Source: Oscheius onirici
Taxonomy: Eukaryota; Nematoda; Chromadorea; Rhabditida; Rhabditidae
Assembly (NCBI GenBank): GCA_932521025.1
Contig: OW051468.1
Span: forward strand, 7,378,064 to 7,442,063
Direction: 5' to 3'
DNA: 64,000 nt
A program made the position numbers and the translations under genes. The first letter of the stretch is position 1. Each line of letters starts with the position of its first letter. Below the pieces are notes generated by a model, which saw only the letters and a program-made list of their open reading frames with translations, was not told the origin of the DNA and searched no databases. Shown piece by piece: positions 33,827 through 48,492 of the stretch.

Positions 33827-34860
33827 TTATTTACAGCAACTTCCCTTCTGCTGCTGCTGTGGCTGATTCATGTCCACAGTTCCGGAAGGCTCACCCTGAG
33901 GAGGTCCAATAGGCAATTTTCTAGCAATTGCCATAAATATGTCGTTTACATTCATCGAGGTCTGAATACAATATGTTTAGCAAAAGAGAAGAAAGAAAGA
34001 CGTACCTTAGCAGAAGTCTCCATGAAGAGGAGAGCGTTATCCTCAGCATATGCCTGGGCCTCTTCGTATTCGACAGCTCTCTTGTTGGCCATATCGGCTT
34101 TGTTGCCGGCCAGGGCCATGACAATATTCGGAGATGCCTGTCGTTGAAGCTCCTTGACCCATGTTTTGGCCTTTTGGAACGACTCCTGGAATTGTTGTTG
34201 TACAGAAAAAAAACACTGCAAACAAACCTGATTGGTAATGTCGTAGACAACGATGGCTGCTTGGGCGCCCCGATAATACATCGGGGCAAGAGAATGATAT
34301 CTTTCCTGGCCTGCAGTATCCCAAATTTCGAATTTCACTGTGGCCTCGTCCAAGCAGACCTGAAAACAAAGGACTGAATAAACAAGCTGTTAAAAGTTGC
34401 TGACCGTTTGAGTGAGGAAAGCAGCGCCAATAGTGGATTCCTGATATTCGTGGAATTGTCCCTTCACGAACCGGAGAACAAGTGATGACTTGCCTGCAAA
34501 ATCAAGTTATGAAAATGATGACGCGACAAAATCCTCTCACGTAAACAAAGTCATGCAAACTCGGAATGTAACCGAAAAAATAAATTCAAAGTCTATCGCT
34601 TCAAACTACGGTGACATTTCGAAATCGAGCAAAAACAATGATGACTTGTGTTTTCGCAATAAAAAGTCTTCAAGCAGCTAAAATCCTATGAAAGTCTACT
34701 CAAAAGATTTACAAATTCAGTAATCATTCAGCAGCTTTCTAGAAATACCAGTCGCCATGAAACACTCACCAACAGCGCTCTCGCCCAACAAAACGAGCTT
34801 GAACTGGCACGTTCTGTTGGCTCCTCCAGGTCGCGGCGTGGTGGGGTTGCGGTTGGCCAT
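33827..34860 (-). CDS. rab-5: Rab5 small GTPase
   Basis: Exons 34860-34770, 34493-34405, 34359-34228, 34185-34006, 33961-33827, all in phase; about 209 residues, normal for Rab5. G-motifs: P-loop GESAVGKSS, effector region [13 protein letters not shown], switch [29 protein letters not shown], and ETSAK. The tail [10 protein letters not shown] supplies two cysteines for geranylgeranylation. Rab5 directs early-endosome fusion and recruits VPS34 and EEA1-type effectors. A TTTTCAG acceptor touches the ATG; a probable non-coding exon ends near 35237, giving either a 5' UTR intron or a trans-splice site. Confidence 0.97.
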
Positions 34861-36190
34861 CTGAAAACTAGACATAAAGAAAACACAAAAGAGAATGAAA
34901 AAAGCAAAGCTATTTCCAAAATTGATACAAAATGAGGCGCAATAATCATAAACGAGGTCAGCCGGGTGCTAGTCATATCGGGGCCAGAGACGTACGCAGC
35001 CAATTGGCAGAGACGCAGGACTGAGTATCACAAACTAATACATCGTCTTTTTTTAAAGATTTTGCAACTGCGACTTCTGAAAGTTTACATACAAATTTCA
35101 GAACATTATATCTACATAAGATAGTTGAATTTGAGGGCAAATAAGCTAGAAGCATAGCACATCAAAAAAAAAACTCTAGCAGGTGAAATTCCACCACGTC
35201 AAAGAAGAAGAAAAGTGAATAAAAGTAGGATTTACCTTAGCAGCCTGTGCTTCGAAACTACCGTAATCCGCCGTTTCGTGCCGAGAGCCTCATTTTACTG
35301 TGTCCTTTAAACAAACTCGCAAAACAACTTTCAGCTCGTTCTACATCTTTTCTTCGATTAATTACTTTTTTTTTCAACACTTTCTGGAGTTTTTCGTAGC
35401 CCAAACTGTTCAGATTGCAACTAAAAGTTCAGAATTGTCATAAAAGAGATACAAGTATCCAGAACGTCGGAGGTGGCCACTGGATGAGGAAATGGTGACT
35501 CAAATATCGTGATTTAGAAATGTAAAGAATGAGCGAGATCAAATCTGACGAAAAAAAAGATCCCTGGAAATGGCTTTACTGACATGTACGGCGTGACTTG
35601 AGAAAGAGATCCAGTATCAACTAGCCCCAATCCCACTGACTATATGAGCACATCAAATATAGCTAAAATTAGTTGGAATTTTGCTTTCAATGCTTTTCAA
35701 ACAAAGTAAAATCAGTCAAGAAAGTCAATTTTATCGACTAGACGCAATCCAAAAGAGTCGGAGGACTCAAAATTTCATCGAAATGAATCACAGCGAGCTG
35801 TTTACAGTCCAAGAGTACAGGAGTGAGAGGATATTTAAGACGCTCCTACCCGCAATCCAATTGAATCGATACACTTCTCTTATCCACACAATCGATTTTC
35901 GGCGAACGCTAACTTTATTTTCTCACTTCCGTTCTCCATGTCTTGTGATTGATAACGCTGCATATGACATCACCTCCGTTAGCCTCCTCCCCAATATGCT
36001 TTACGAATGTTTCATACTTTTCGTCTATCTTCGATTGCATTGCTGTTTCTGAATCCTTCTTTGTGAAATATAAAAAGTTTTCAGTATGTTTTTTACTCTT
36101 ATCTCCTTCGGATTTTCCAGTGATTCTTGAATACTTTTATGTTGTCCAATCATATAATCGCATGTTCAGAACTCTTCTGATGCCATTCAA
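34861..36190. other. Divergent region between Rab5 and PHACTR
   Basis: Includes a likely 5' UTR exon of Rab5 ending near 35237 on minus. ORFs at 35681-36052 and 35949-36197 (plus) overlap in different frames and show no known motif; part could be upstream PHACTR sequence. Confidence 0.4.
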
Positions 36191-38055
36191 ATGGTAGACA
36201 CCTCTTCTGGAATACCCATTATACCTTCTGTTTCCTATGGTGAGTTTCTCTCTAAAATTGTTCTAGTTTGTCGAGAACATTCTGAACTCAATCCAGAGGG
36301 TTTTGACATGTACCCGACATCTTTGCCTCCTAACTCTCAAATCTGGCTATTTTCTTCGTCTTGTACGACCTGTATATTTTATTTTTTTCTTATCCTTTCC
36401 CGGTCATCCACTCCCGTTTCAACTTTTTATGACCAGCATTCCACTCCCGGTCATTCTGAGTAAGGCTGTCGGATAACAGGAGCAAATGTCCTAACAGGTC
36501 AATGACTCGGTAGTTTAAATAATGCCAAATTGAGACTAAAGACTGCCGAGATGAAAGAGTCTTAACCGTCTAAAAATAACTTCTTTTTCTTTTCATTTTC
36601 AGACGACAATGACACATTTACTGATCCGGTAGCAGCGGAAGACACAAAACCAAAACCTGGTACCCGTCGCGGCTTTCGGACATCCAGATTATGGAAGATG
36701 TTAGTGTGGCCATTCAAAAGGAGAAAAAAGAAACCGGAAAAAAGCCTGGAGTCAACTGATCCTGAACAAGGTATTTGGATTGTTCTTCTTCATTATTTGT
36801 CCTTTCAGCTAAACCCATCATCGTACTGTCTCCTCCAGTGCTCGATGACAAGTTTCGGGAGGAGCAACTAGCTCTCATGACGGTACAGACTGACGAGACT
36901 CCTTCAATACACGAAGGAGAGAATGAAGAAGGTTAGTTTTGATTGATCGAATAGCATTTGAACTCGGTTCACTCACCTTTGCGCTGTAAAAACAAACAGA
37001 ACCTTTAGTGTTTGAGGTGGATTTCTCGTGAGTTCTCAGCTCTCCAAACTATTGAAACTGTTCAGAAGAGACCGTCTCCAATCAGGATTACTACGATTCC
37101 ACTGAAGAGGAAGACGAAGAAGAACCAGCTCCTCCAACTTCCTCTCCTACTATGATAGGAAATGGCTACGATCACGTCCATGCCAAAGTATTTCTTTTTG
37201 AATAAATTGGGCATTATATTCGTTTAGGAACCTGACTTGAATGCACTTCCCGATAAGCCGGCTTTGAAGAAGCCCGGTCAGCCACCAAGATTTCGTGTCC
37301 GTAAAAGGACGAAAGAAATTTCCTTCCCAACAATTCCTGTGTAAGTTTCATTCATCTAGTTCTTTCAAGTCGCAGTTTCAGTCCGGAAGGTCTCCTCTCA
37401 AAATTGACAGATGACAGCGACAGCGATGGTCCAATTCAGTATCGAGATGATCCACTTCCTTCAAGGCCTGAAGACAGTGACGAGGAAGTCCCAATTGGAG
37501 GCGGCTTGGCGTCTAAAGTCTATAGACGAGACACGCTAGCTTGCAAGTTAGATGCGCCGCCTTGCAAAGATGATATTGACGGACAGTCGTCCGAAGATCG
37601 TCGTCAGTTGATGAAGAAGGCCAGCATAAAGTTGGCCAGAAAACTGAGTGAAAGACCGACTGTAGTGGAGCTGGAGGACCGAAACATTTTAAGGTGTAAG
37701 GACAACGTCTCGATGGAGGAGAAACGAAAGATTTTGTTGCGAAAGGTTCGTCCAAAGATTCAGTCCCAAACCAAGATTTCAGCTGAGTTTCCGACCGCCA
37801 GTTTCGCAACTAAAAGAACAGCAAATTATTCAATTCAACGATTACGTCGAAGTCACTCAGGCAGAGGTTTATGATAGAAAGAACGATAAACCATGGACGA
37901 GATTAACTCCCATTGATAAGGTGTAGTTTTTTGCTCAAAAACTATTGATCTCTTGTCTCTAGGCGCTGATTCGACAGGAACTAAACGACTTTAAAGCTAC
38001 CGAAATGGATGTGCACGAAGAAAGCCGGGTATTCACAAGATTTCATCGCAATTAA
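36191..38055 (+). CDS. PHACTR: phosphatase and actin regulator (RPEL protein)
   Basis: Exons 36191-36239, 36603-36770, 36809-36931, 37066-37187, 37228-37340, 37382-37745, 37783-37920, 37963-38055. Binds G-actin through RPEL motifs and protein phosphatase 1 through its C-terminus. Visible: a basic segment ([12 protein letters not shown]), a long acidic middle (EEEDEEEP), an RPEL motif ([18 protein letters not shown]), a second degenerate one ([18 protein letters not shown]), then the highly conserved PHACTR end [27 protein letters not shown] and FTRFHRN. The start codon is the first ATG in frame but the exon may begin earlier (acceptor-like TTCAG near 36166). AATAAA lies near 38172. About 390 residues, shorter than vertebrate PHACTRs, apparently lacking the N-terminal RPEL. 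Confidence 0.9.
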
Positions 38056-38674
38056 CTGTCATTAACTAGTCGGTGCTGTACATTACTTCCACTTTGTGCA
38101 TTGATCACTTTTTTGTACTATAATGCCGAGCAATTCCTTGATGATTCTCCACTTACCGAAGGTATAAGACAATAAAAGAACACTTTTTCAAATTCCCTTA
38201 TTCTATAAAAGAAACAAAAAGTAGGCCGGTTCAACAATTACAAAACTGCTAGAAGAAAACAACGCGATGCAAAGGAATCACATCAAAATTAAAATCCCTG
38301 CCGTTGGGGCTTCTACCGGAGTGGCGCGCTGGCTCGCAAACTAGGCTGTCTAAGAAAAGAGATGCCACGCGGCTCCTACACAAGCAGTTTACCCAGTTTT
38401 TCAAAATTTGTGGGGAGACTAAATATGAAGACTAAAAGAAAAGGACTACGAATAGAGGAAGAAACGGGGACACATTATGCACAGAAAATACAGAGAAGAA
38501 GAGAGAGCGCACCGTAAAAACAGGAGTGGCAGTGCAGGAATTTCTAGCCGCACTTTTAGAGTCAGATCAGAAGAAAGGTGAGAAACCAGGACCGGGACTG
38601 GCAAATGCAAAAAAGCGGGGGGAGAAGGGTTTGTACGCGTTTTTGTAAGTACGACGGGAAAGAGAAGAGAGAGA

Positions 38675-40730
38675 CTAGTCGAGCTCATCGCGCTTATTGT
38701 GAGCGACGAAATAGTTGGTCATAGCACGGGAAAGCCAGAGCAGAGTAGCCTGTAGACGAGCTTCGGTGATCATCAGAACGACGTGGACCTTCTCGGAACT
38801 CTTGAACTCGGTCATGACGGTAGTACGAAGATCGGCCGGCAGACGATGAGGAGTAACCACCAGATTCTTGATGAACGTCTTTAGATCGCGACTCAGCAGC
38901 TGATTGACAGAGCTGTAGTCGTAATCGTCGTGACGAATGCCGAAGCTGAAAATATTTTTGACTTGATTAAGATGTCACTTACAGAGCCTGGATGTAGTTC
39001 CAGATGGCCGTTCGGAAGGCTGTCGTATCGACATCATCGAAGCCACCCATGCTGAAAATTTGTTGTTCGAGAGACACTTCCCAGAAAAACTGACAATTTG
39101 TAGGTCATAGTCTGTGTCTCGCAGACCATCTTGTCCAAAGAGTAGGCCAGTTCAGCGATGTGCTCCTCGAAGATTGGAATGGCTACAGTATCCCAAGGGA
39201 ACTCGTGGTACTTGAAAGCTGAAATAGTTTTTTGGTGAAGAAACAAGAAGAGTTCCTACTTCTGGTTCCGTCCGATCGATGAGCAAAGTCGACATAGACA
39301 AAGCTGGGCTGGTAAGAGAAACTGGGCTGGTCACTGCGGTCCGGAGAATCATTTCCCAATGCGTACTCTGGAATTATTTGGTTAGTTGAGTGACTCATTA
39401 AATTGCGGTCCAATAACAGGTCACTTAGTCTGAATGTAAGGAATACACAGTCCTTTAAAATTTTGTTTTCTGTGCTGGGAACAGTATTTTAAGCCCCGCA
39501 AAACAAACCTTCAGAATCGTTGGCGATGGCCATAAAGTGTCTGGTAGCAGCAGCTGCATCGGTATTGTCGCCGGTCGATCTGATCAAGTCCATCTTCCTC
39601 AAAAGTTCTTCCACTTCGCTCTGTTTCTTAGCCGCCTTGTTTTCCTTGTCCCGCTGTGCCCAGTCGAATCTGCTCGAGTCCGATCTAAACGACGTCTGTG
39701 ATTAATCGCCCTTCTGAGGGAGGAGACTAGATAACACCGTGCTCTTCTCTCCCTTGCCCTCTTTTTTTAAGAGTATACTGTAAGAGGAGGGAAGAAAAGG
39801 CAGGCCTTATTGGGATCCCTTTTCCAATTTTGTGGTCGCCGAGCGGAATAACAACGAGGCAGTGGGGGACTGGTGACAGCTGAAAGGACGCACACACCGG
39901 CCCCACAGCCAATTACTGGTCGAGGGCACAGAGACTCACTTGGATGAGGGTGACAGAGTCGAGATGCCGAAAGCGTGAACCATTGAACACATGCAATGCG
40001 TTTGACTCATCACGACGGCAGCATTGACCAAATCCGAAAGAGTCCAGTGACTTCGACGCTGCAGGTCCTAAACAGAGAGTTCATATTTGCATGTGGATGC
40101 TCGACTCACGAACAACCAGTCTCCGTTGACTCTCCAAGGTTGATGACACAGGAAGATATTCAGTTCATCGAGAGCAATGATGCGAGGGTCATCCACATAA
40201 TTTAGTCCTTTAAGCCATTGAACTTTGCCGCCGAGACGTTCAAATTCGCCGGCATGGACATCTTGAAGGAACTGGCAATGATGACGACTAGCAGCCTGGA
40301 AGATTTTTTTGATTACATTTTTTCGGAAGGTTGGGGCTTCTAATAGACTCTTCAAACCATACCATAAGGGCACAGTAGTGTCGAAGATGGAGTGGAAGAT
40401 TGCCCTTTCCATAGTACAGAGTCTGTAGAAACTCCTTAAAATGGCGACTGTAGTTCACATGGATGGAAGTGATCCTGAAAAAAGAAGAGTTGGCTACCGT
40501 ATTTCCTTATCATTTTCGCACGTGTGATAGACAAAAAAAACGAACTGTAAGACTGGCTGGAAGACGGAGATGTCAGCGTCCAGATCAACAGCCCTGAGCT
40601 CATCGATGGCGCCCATGATGGGAGGAGAGCAAAAAGCCCTACTATGTCTCTCAATACATTGGAGTGGGGGCTCCAACCCGTCTTTTGCCGTATCTGAAAG
40701 CAAACGTGGTTATCGGGGGACACCTTCTCT
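38675..40730 (-). CDS. Sestrin, 5' end unresolved
   Basis: Exons: (~40730)-about 40704, 40693-40546, 40474-40363, 40295-40110, 40067-39940, 39684-39509, 39367-39260, 39218-39095, 39051-38983, 38945-38675. Sestrins bind GATOR2 and restrain mTORC1; the N-half is an AhpD-like alkylhydroperoxidase fold. Conserved segments: LPLHLRHYCALMAASRHHC, KVQWLKGLNYV, LNIFLCHQPWRVN, WTLSDLVNAAVVMSQTH, WDTVAIPIFEEHIAELAYSL, AIWNYIQALFGIRHDDYDY, and EKVHVVLMITEARLQATLLW near the C-terminus. The residue that should be the catalytic cysteine (FGCGI in vertebrates) reads AFGI here. The first coding exon continues upstream of 40730 without an ATG in frame, so the real start is in an exon I could not locate. Confidence 0.88.
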
Positions 40731-40756
40731 CGCCGTATCAAAGAGACAAACAACAA

Positions 40757-42513
40757 TAGGGCCCCTATAATATAATTGTTCCTAATTGCCTCTGGTCCTC
40801 CAATAGAAGGATTTTAGCAAACTGGAACCAGAAATGTGGGTTTTCTGTAGGTAAGACCCAGAATACAGTAGTCAATCTTTGATCCTTTTTTTAAAGGTCT
40901 ACTCTATAAGAGAAAGATTGTAATGTGTTGGAAAAGGGGAAGAAGAGAGCAGAGAGAGAGAAAAGGCGGCCGGTCGTCGCGTGTGATGGCATTCTTTTTT
41001 CTCGGTCCCTTCCACGACGATCGATATTTGCGGCGGGCAGAGACTCTGCGAATTTTCTGATCTTCTCAGACAAAAAAAGTCATTGAAGGGAATAATAATG
41101 TTTGTCTGGCTGCTGCACCAAAGTGGGATCGGAGGAGAAGACGAAGAAGAAGGGGGAAGATAAGACAAGAAAGGGCGATGGGGGGAGACGGTTAGGAGAC
41201 GACCCCGGTAAACAACAGAAGAATAACCGATGAATAAATTATTATCAGGTATCCGATCCTCTCTCTCCGAGAGGCTCGTCCATTTTTAATGAGAGCCGAG
41301 ACAGAGAATGAGAGTAGGCACAATGGAATGAAATTTGAAGAAGTATAGTCAAGGATACTGTAGTCTTGATCAAGAAGTCATTACCGTAACCCTTTTTTTC
41401 GTGACGGGACCCTAAGCGCCCATAGAATAGGACATTGAAGGACTCTTCTCACAAGAAGTCTCAACAAAAAAGAACGCATCGATTTTCGCCTAAAGTGCAA
41501 CTTTTTATTTGTTATTCGTCTCTTGGCTACTCCATCACATCATGTCTGGCTTTTTTTCATGAACAGAAAAGTTTTTTGTGAAAGAAGGCCGTGGGAAAAC
41601 CAGAAATCTAATTTAGGGCTCGAATGAACCTTTGATCGATGTTTGCTGAGAATAAAATCAACTTTTTTCTGCTCTCTTCCTAGTAAACACGGTCAGGAAG
41701 ATGACAATTTTACACGGAGTCGCCGGATTCAAAAACGGGATGTGAAATCTAACACCGGAACTCTGGTAAACAACAGAAGGCACTGTGTCTACGAAGAGCC
41801 CGATTCCGGGACGGGATCTCCCAAAATACTGGACAACTGGACTCTCAGTAAAGGGAACTACCAGTTGAGTCTAAAAAGAACTAAGTACGGACCCTGGATG
41901 TCTTCAAACAACATCTCTACGAATTTTCCCCTCTCGAAACGTCCTACTGCTGTGCTTTCTTCACTTTTCCTAACTTTGACCGGTTACACGGCTAGAAAAC
42001 CCTTTCGGCCGCCAACTTGACCAAGGAATTCAGAACGATCGGACCAAGAAGGAGCCCAAAGAGAGGCTGAGACGGAATGGACAGCACTAATGGCGCCGTG
42101 CAAAATCCATACCCGTTGGGTTACGCGAAGGTGTATGAGGGTGTATGAGACTGGCGTGCGGCAGCTGGCAGCGCCTCGATTGCCGCACGGTTTTCGTTAA
42201 GAAGTTTTCCGGTTAAGCTTTATGACTTTGATAAAAGTTTCCATGAGTCATTCTTTTTTTTTCAACACCTTACACGCTTATTCTAATTCTTATTCTAACT
42301 CGCTACTTCATTTGAATTGAGAAATTCTGAGCTCTGACTTTTGAAAAAGGTATACTATTGAATCGTTTCTTCTATAAATCTTTACGACACTGTTACCAAC
42401 TGCTTTAAGACATAAGTTTAGACAATATTCAGCTACAGAAAGATATTTCTTCTAGCCTCTTTTTTTGATTGTGACCTATATTTCCCTCATTTCCAGAAAC
42501 CAATGTGGCGGTG
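40757..42513. other. Intergenic region between sestrin and CSK
   Basis: Presumably holds the sestrin start exon (minus) and CSK promoter (plus). ORFs at 40899-41168 (minus) and 41643-42020 (plus) have no known domain. I looked here for an SH3-encoding CSK exon and found none. Confidence 0.4.
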
Positions 42514-45132
<2,619 letters not shown>

Positions 45133-45477
45133 GAGAAGCTTTTCCCCGTTTCTTTAAACTTTTGTATATACGCCTCCATCGTTTTTTCAATCCTCAGCCT
45201 AAGGTTTGTGCTGCCCCCCTCTCTCTACCTGCTCTTAGCTCGTGTTGCTCCCGGAAAAGTGTCTTGCATAATGTATCACTCGAAACCTACTACGTGCTCA
45301 AAAAAGTTTTATTGTAATCTCGGCCTTAAAGTCTCTATATATCGTACGGTTTTTGTGATATGCATTTAATAAACTATTCAAAGGAAAGTCTAATTTTATA
45401 AGAACAGGACAGGATCGATTTCAGTCAGTACTTTCTCTCGTAACAAGCTCCTAATAAGAAATTCAGATGGCATAATA

Positions 45478-48400
45478 ATGGCTTTCCAAAGTTTCGTTGA
45501 CTATGATGAAGGCAAGCCGGTTTGTTCACACATTTCTGAATATAAAGTGACTCATTTCAGTCGTCGCCCACTCCCGATGGAATGTTCTACATTTCCAGAA
45601 AGTTGTTAGCCGGTTAGTATGGTCCTTCAATTTTCCTACAAAACTTTGCTAATTCAGGAGAAATCGAGGGCAGTTCCTGCGACGATGTGACCTTCAACTT
45701 CCAATTCCAAGAACCCCTTCCTGGAAAGATTACCTGTACAAACTTTTGTCTCTTCTTCCAGCCCTTCATCTCCCCCAAAACGCTGAGAGTCCCACGACGG
45801 TTCAGCTTCTTCGACGAACAGTTTACGATACCACTATGTTCCATAGAAACAATTTATTACACTGTCTTGCAAAGTGAGTTAAGAATGATTCAAAATTATG
45901 GGAATTTTGCAGCTGAAATGATGCCAACACCGAAGGAACTAAAAGAACTGACATTACCTCTGTCGAGTATGGAACCTGTCTCCTACATTAAGCTGTTTTT
46001 AAAGGTAAACCGGTTTTTATTAATTAAAGACCTAATTAAAGAACATTTTGTTAAAACAGTAAAAAGCACAACTTAAGGACTTCCGAGTCGTGAATATAGA
46101 CTTAACAAGAACCCAATATGCTCCGAACTTTGCCAACCAACTCCTGTGCTTCTCAAAGCCGGCCTCGGTCGAGTACATTGTTCAGGCCGGAGCCAATCTC
46201 GACTGGATGACAAGACGTTTGTTTTTCCGTTTTAAACGTACCAAAGTTCTTATTTCAGTAGAGTTTAACGACGAGGAGAGTTGGAGACAAGAATTGCGGC
46301 GGTTTTCGGCCGGTCCCGATTGGAGAATAGTCAATTTGAGACGCGAACTGAATAACAAAATTCCTTCGTGAGTTTTTAAGCTTTGAGTTCATTAAGCCTT
46401 TTTACAGATATCCAATGTACGTTCCTGTCCCCAACGCAATTTCCGCTCACGACTTGGAACAAATGACTGAACATTTTGGCGGAGGAAGGTTTCCAATTTG
46501 GGTCTGGACTGCTCCCAATGGGACAGCTCTGCTCAGATCGTCTTCCCATGATGGACATTGGCAAGTAATCGACATTGTTAAAAAGTAGAGCCCTTTAAGG
46601 CATATTAATACCTTATTTTAGATACATTAAACTGATTACCAACAACACCCAGACGAAGGCCCATCACTTGATAGAAATCAGTGACGGAAACTCGATGCCG
46701 GCCATTAGGACAGCCTATAAAAGACTTCGGAAACTTTGTTCAATAGGTTAGTTTTATGAAGAAAGATAAAAACTTAGCTTAAGATTCCCACGAGCTGTAT
46801 AACCAGAGAGAAAAAGACTGGTTCACTAGGCTACACGACACCGGATGGAGCCAACTCGTCTTCTATTGTCTGAGAACCACAGCCGAGGCCCTTTCGTGGA
46901 TGATTGACAGAGGAAATTCGGTCAGTATTACAGGTTTGGAGCTTAGCTGAAATTTTCAAAGGAATGGAAATTTAGAGTCAGAAGGAATGGATGTGTCTGC
47001 CGTCATCTCCAGTCTGGTGCAACTGTGTGCTGACAAGGAATGCAGAACGTTCTCAGGTACTTGTTTAACTTCTTAAAAGCCTTTTAAAGCGAGTGTCTGA
47101 ACTTTTTTCGTTCTCCAAAGGGAATAAGCGTGGATAATTTTTGATAGGACATAACATGAAACTGTACTTATATTTCTAACCAAACTTGTCGTGTTGGAAA
47201 CGAACAGACATTTGGCAATCCATGTGCGTATATAAACGTTAGTTAAAGCAGTCTCTTGGTCTCCTGAATTACACTCATTGAACTCAATTTTGACTTTAAA
47301 ACTGTTGTTAACTAAAACTAATGATGATTTCCCAGGGCGGATATGTATCTACCCCTTTGGAAAATATTGTTTCCTTAGAGAAAACATGCTAAAAGTTTTT
47401 GAAGAGCATGAAAACATAGCAGAGTTAAAACTAAAAGTTTTGAATAGGTCTCGAGAGACTGATCAACAAGGAATGGATCGCGTTGGGACACCCGTTTGGT
47501 CAAAGAATCTGCGGCGTTGGGAAGAGTCCAGCCTGTCCGACGTTTCTTCTCTTTCTGGACTGTATAGGTCAGCTGAGGCGACTATATCCAACTCAGCAAG
47601 TTTTTGTTTGTCAAACACATATTCAAATTCTTTAGGTTTGGCTTCTCCGACCACTTTCTGATATCTCTTTGGGACGTCTCCTTGACAGGATGTGTTCCAG
47701 CCTTCGCCTGTTCTTCTGTTGTAGAACAATTGGCGACAGACAAGAGAGGAGGGCCGTTCCCGTTGACCCGATTCTTTACGGATGACTACCGTCGTCTATT
47801 TTCCAATTCGCTGAATGACGCGGCTCAAGTTCTCCAGACATCTTCGAAGAGTCCCATGCGATCAAGTCAGTTCCTTTCCAATCAGACTCTAACCCTCGAC
47901 CACTTCCAGGAATTGGCTTGCAGTCGGAGACGACAGTCACCCTTCTGGCTGATATCATCCGTCCTCCGACTCTTCCAGTTGATGTCGAACTCTGGGATCT
48001 CTGCTATTTGAGATGGATTCCGAGAGCAAACTCCTTGGTGAGAAAAACTTATGAGTTAACTTTTAAAATTCCTTCCAGTTCGGCGGAGACATGACGGCAG
48101 AGATGGCCCTGGATGAGTTTATGATACCAATTTCACAGAAGGCCGGACTCTTTTGGCAGAAACAGCATTCTGCGAAGAGTATTCCTATTGTATTTGTTTC
48201 CAGAAATTCTTGACAGAATCTCTTTCAGAACGCGATAGGGCCATCCTATCCCTACAGCCTGCCCCAAAGCAAGCCTTACATTCGGTACAATCTAACAGAT
48301 CAGATCGAGTCCTTGTCCATCAACTCTACCATCACATTCAACCAGAATCTGAAGGAAAAGGTCCGCTCGAACAGCATCCCTCTGAGCATACAGGAACCGT

Positions 48401-48492
48401 CTCCAGCTCCTAGAAGACCTTTTCGAAAGGCCCCTCCACCCCCGCCTCCCAAAAAGAAAACTTCCGATTCTGTCTATAGAACTCACTTTTGA
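45478..48492 (+). CDS. Myotubularin-family pseudophosphatase (MTMR10/11/12 type)
   Basis: Exons 45478-45519, 45561-45612, 45658-45873, 45913-46004, 46078-46216, 46259-46367, 46408-46584, 46622-46746, 46784-46933, 46976-47056, 47448-47599, 47636-47828, 47867-48037, 48079-48178, 48229-48492. An N-terminal PH-GRAM region (GKITCTNFCLFFQPF) is followed by a myotubularin phosphatase fold: YPMYVPVPNAIS, PIWVWTAPNGTALLRSSS, IRTAYKRLRKLC, LHDTGWSQLV, INKEWIALGHPFGQRI, FLLFLDCIGQLRRLYPT, LWDLCYLRWIP. Where active enzymes have a CSDGWDRT signature this protein reads ITESEGMDVS, so it cannot hydrolyse phosphoinositides; such relatives act as adaptors for active myotubularins. The C-terminus is proline-rich (KAPPPPPPKKK). 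The phase between exons at 47599 and 47636 does not match a canonical GT/AG junction. Confidence 0.88.

Noticed and set aside
38310..38390. A tRNA-like stretch (GGAGTGGCGCGCTGGCTCGC)
   Set aside because: Resembles an A-box but no B-box or acceptor stem can be formed at the right distance.
40899..41168. Minus ORF as the missing first exon of sestrin
   Set aside because: Rich in S and P with no donor in the right phase and no similarity to sestrin N-termini.
47463..47729. Minus-strand ORF with coding-like composition
   Set aside because: It is antisense to the exon encoding INKEWIALGHPF, a clear myotubularin segment on the plus strand.
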